In this document: in pieces, positions 61,680 to 64,000 of the stretch | How positions within the stretch are numbered: the stretch's first letter is position 1 | Layout: each line of letters starts with the position of its first letter | Source: Terriglobia bacterium | GTDB taxonomy: Bacteria; Acidobacteriota; Terriglobia; Terriglobales; Acidobacteriaceae | Reading direction: 5' to 3' | DNA length: 64,000 nucleotides | Assembly (NCBI GenBank): GCA_020072645.1 | Contig: JAIQGK010000021.1 | Span: forward strand, 22,292 to 86,291 | Notes under the pieces: model-generated | What the model was told of the DNA's origin: nothing | The model's database searches: none | The model's input: only the letters and a program-made list of their open reading frames with translations | Made by a program: the position numbers and the translations under genes

Positions 61680-63427
61680 ATGTTCAAGAAATTCCTGCCA
61701 ATCATCCTGCTCGTTTTGAGCATTTCCTGTCTTCACGCGCAAAACTTCGCCTATGTGCCCAACAATAATGGGACTCTCGACGTCATCAACGTCAGCACCA
61801 ACACCGTGGTTGCTACCATCCCTGGATTCGATCATCCATTTTGTGCCACGGCTTCGCCCGATGGACAACTGGTTTACGTATGCAGCCAGCCCGACTCCGT
61901 TGTGGTGGTGAACACCGCGACCAACTCCATCAGCGCCACCATCTCCCTTCCCGGCGCAATTGGCTTTATTGGAAACGAAGGCGCGGCGCCCGTGGTCGCC
62001 TTCAGCCCAGATGGCTCGTTGGCATATGTGTTCGCCGGCGGGGGCGGCGTAAACAGCACTTTATACGTCATCAACACCGCGTCCAACACGGTTGTTAACT
62101 CAGCATCTTTCGGGACGACATTTCTCCTGGCAATCGCGGTCCCCGCCTCTGGCAACACTGTATACCTCGCTACGGAAAGCGGTGTCATCGTGGTGAACGC
62201 GAATACTCTCGCCACCATTACCAGCATCGCTCCTGGACATATCCTTTTCGACCTGGCCTTCAGTATGGACGGGCGCACGCTCTATGCCTCGGACAGCTCG
62301 GGTTTGGCGGGCGGCCAGAACGGTGTGCTTGTAATTGCTACGACTAGCAACACTGTAACCACGGCCGTCCCTCTGCCGAACTCATCATTCGTGACCGGCA
62401 TTGGAGTGACCCCGGATGGCCAGCATGTTTACGTGGAAGAATTCACCCTCACACGCCCCACCAACAGTACCGTGTTCGTGATTGACGCGAGCGTCGATGC
62501 CGTTGTCGACACTATACCCGCCAACGGCGATACGCTGACCGCCCTCGCCATCACGCCCGATGGCAGCACGGTGCTGGCCGTCAACAGCGTACTGAATACG
62601 ACTGTCAACAGTTCCGTATTGGTGATTCCTACCGCGACTAACACAATTGCGAATTCGGTCACGGTTGGCTTTTTCCCGATTTCCATTGCCACTACAATCC
62701 TCGGCGCCAATATTGTCAAATGCCCCACGGTCATCACGCAGCCGGGAACCTACCGCCTCGTCAATGACCTGCACTGTTTCAACACCAATGGCATTGACAT
62801 CCGCTCTGACAACGTGACCCTCATGCTGGACACACCATCACGCAGGACGTTGCTCATTTCGGTTTTGCCGGAAGGGGCGTCAACGCGGGTGTGGGGCTGG
62901 CCACCGGAAACTCGAACGTGCAGATTTTTGGTCCAGGAACCATTACCGGTTTCAATCGCGGTGTGGATTTTGAGCAGGTCTCAAATTCCCTGGTCAAGAA
63001 TGTGACCACCACGGGGAACTTCTTCGGCTTCGCCGTCAATGGCGGCTTTTCCGCGGGCTGCGGCGCGAGTTGTCCCTCCACCGGCAACCTCTTCCGGGGC
63101 AATATCTCAACTTTAAACAACCAGCACGGATTCACCATGAACGGGGCCACCAGCAACGTTTTCAACGCCAATGACGCGAGCAGCAACGGCGCACACGGCT
63201 TCCTGCTCTTCGTGGCTTCAGGCAATAACGTACAAGGGAACACCTTCAACAACAACGGCCAGTTCGGAGTGGGGATCACGGCTGGCAGCGGGACTGGCAA
63301 CAACCTTCACCAGAACACCGCGCAGCACAATGGAATTTTCGATCTGGAGGATGGCAATCCCAACTGCGACAGCAATGTCTGGAATCAGAACACCTTCGGA
63401 ACGGCGTCGCAGCCTTGTATTCAATGA
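61680..63427 (+). pseudogene. YVTN beta-propeller/beta-helix protein with 4-nt deletion
   Basis: The intended product is an exported protein of about 580 aa. A signal peptide (IILLVLSISCLHAQ) is followed by seven YVTN/Lactonase-type propeller repeats (about 22-345; VINVSTNTVVATIPG, VVNTATNSISATISL and similar), then a linker with a right-handed beta-helix start (ITQPGTYRLVNDLHCFNTNG). The frame breaks at LMLD (about 62830). The expected HTITQDVAHFGFAGRGVNAG continues in another frame, leading into the NosD-like beta-helix with Asn-rich repeats that ends at 63427. The observed GGAC at 62828-62831 is explained by loss of one copy of a GGACGGAC tandem. As it stands, translation ends at 63005 with an altered C-terminus. 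Confidence 0.75.
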
Positions 63428-63636
63428 AATTCGGCCACCAGCTTCTAGCTTCCGGCTGCTAGCCAAACCAGGCACCGGGAGCAGACGCCGCTGTCTAGTT
63501 CAATCGCCTGCTTCCGGTTCTGGCCAAAGGCCAAGCTGGGACTCCCAGCACGCGCAGTTTCTGGTTTTGCGGGTGATGGGGCGAAAGGGCCAAACAGCAA
63601 ACCAATGGAGTTGTGTAAAGAGAAAGAGGAAAGACC
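63428..63636. other. Intergenic spacer
   Basis: 209 bp. It has an AGCTTCTAGCTTCCGGCTGC patch related to the one near 36040. No gene seen. Confidence 0.4.
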
Positions 63637-63867
63637 ATGAACGTTCAATCCAGCAAGACCTTGGGAAATCGGAAATGCATTTCCGGCTTCCTCCGCCTTT
63701 TTATTTTCACCGTGCTTACAGCAGCGCTTCCCTTGACATTACTCAACGCCCAGACCGTGGCCTATGTAGCCAACGTTGACGACAGCGGCCCTCAATCAGG
63801 CAACACGGTTTCTGTTATTGATACTTCCACCAACACCCTAATTGCAAACATTCCAGTGGGGGCTAAC
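63637..63867 (+). pseudogene. YVTN beta-propeller gene interrupted by IS element
   Basis: ATG 63637 after AGAGGAAAG opens a signal peptide (LFIFTVLTAALPLTLLNAQ) and the first propeller repeat: VAYVANVDDSGPQSGN, then TVSVIDTSTNTLIANIPVGA. At this point, 63868, the sequence changes to an IS481-like end and the frame closes at 63915. A normal protein of this type has several hundred more residues. The gene is a paralogue of the one at 61680. Confidence 0.75.
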
Positions 63868-64000
63868 TGTGACATTTCAAGAGGTTGTCCATTCGAGCAA
63901 AACCAGAGAAGCTGATTGTGATGAGCAGTCAACTCAAATCTGGAGGCCCGAATGGACATTCATAAGAATGCACGACTTACCTTTATCCGTCGAGAGCAGT
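63868..64000 (+). mobile_element. IS481-family insertion sequence, left end
   Basis: The element appears to begin with TGTGACATTTCAAGAGGTTG at 63868; a TGT terminus is usual for IS481. It continues past the window edge. The transposase start follows at 63952. The right end and any target duplication lie outside. Confidence 0.75.
63952..64000 (+). CDS. IS481-family transposase, N-terminal fragment
   Basis: Sixteen codons are visible: MDIHKNARLTFIRREQ, which matches the common IS481 transposase N-terminus (M-x-I-H-K-N-A-R-L-T-x-x-x-R). TGGAGG lies 5 bp before the ATG. The rest, including the HTH and the rve/DDE catalytic core, is beyond the window. Confidence 0.8.
   Translation, partial: MDIHKNARLTFIRREQ

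Noticed and set aside
1..64000. CRISPR arrays, tRNA or rRNA genes
   Set aside because: No regularly spaced repeats of CRISPR length and no tRNA-like T-loop or rRNA sequence were seen.

Overview
The window looks like a chromosome segment of an Acidobacteriota bacterium, class Terriglobia. The evidence is gene content: an ADOP-type double MacB/FtsX permease, the DUF3300-DUF2950 pair, a PDZ-7TM-SpoIIE phosphatase, SBBP- and YVTN-type beta-propellers, DcaP-like porin and DUF2254. GC content is moderately high. Many outer-membrane proteins and lipoproteins show a diderm. No rRNA, tRNA or CRISPR array was seen.

Layout. 0-9 kb: the end of an MFS exporter, an ADOP permease, a membrane-anchored M28 peptidase and, divergent from it, an orphan lanthipeptide-dehydratase-like protein. 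9-31 kb: TolB-like lipoprotein, alpha/beta hydrolase, an AAE antiporter with DUF2254, a secreted protein, SpoIIE phosphatase, OmpA protein, STAS protein, a DUF3300-DUF2950-SulP-PPK2 run, the aspartate:alanine antiporter with aspartate 4-decarboxylase, and a FUSC pair. 31-36 kb: DcaP-like porin and a large Orn/Lys/Arg decarboxylase. 36-39 kb: a divergent accessory pair, a DUF4209/HEPN protein and a Schlafen-AlbA_2 protein. 39-49 kb: a six-gene minus-strand operon (RND tripartite pump, MscS channel, VIT-like protein, small beta-barrel). 49-57 kb: GH63-like glucosidase, DUF4239, OmpA, MetA-type outer-membrane protein and a GH13 enzyme. 57-64 kb: SBBP protein, a Crp/Fnr regulator and a decaying stretch with an npdG pseudogene, a frameshifted beta-propeller and a beta-propeller cut by an IS481-family element that runs off the window.

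The main finding is regulatory. Eleven intergenic sites between 10.3 and 53.3 kb carry the same 18-bp dyad, ACTG(T/G)(C/T)A-N4-TG(A/C)CAGT. In every case a -10-like hexamer with A at position 2 and T at position 6 starts exactly 21 bp beyond the 20-bp site. Where the site lies between divergent genes (four sites), such a hexamer occurs on both sides at the same distance; the seven other sites have it only on the side facing a gene. Almost every transcription unit from 8.9 to 56.9 kb is therefore predicted to belong to one regulon. The exception is the DUF4209/AlbA_2 pair, which looks like a later insertion. The spacing and half-site (TGTCA-N4-TGACA) suit a Crp/Fnr-family activator, and one with an atypical recognition helix is encoded at 60.5-61.1 kb; that link is inference.

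The predicted regulon combines amino-acid decarboxylation with antiport (consumes protons, generates proton-motive force), polyphosphate metabolism, anion transport, efflux, osmotic release, envelope-anchoring proteins and alpha-glucan breakdown, plus a SpoIIE/STAS signalling pair. This suggests an energy- or acid-stress programme.
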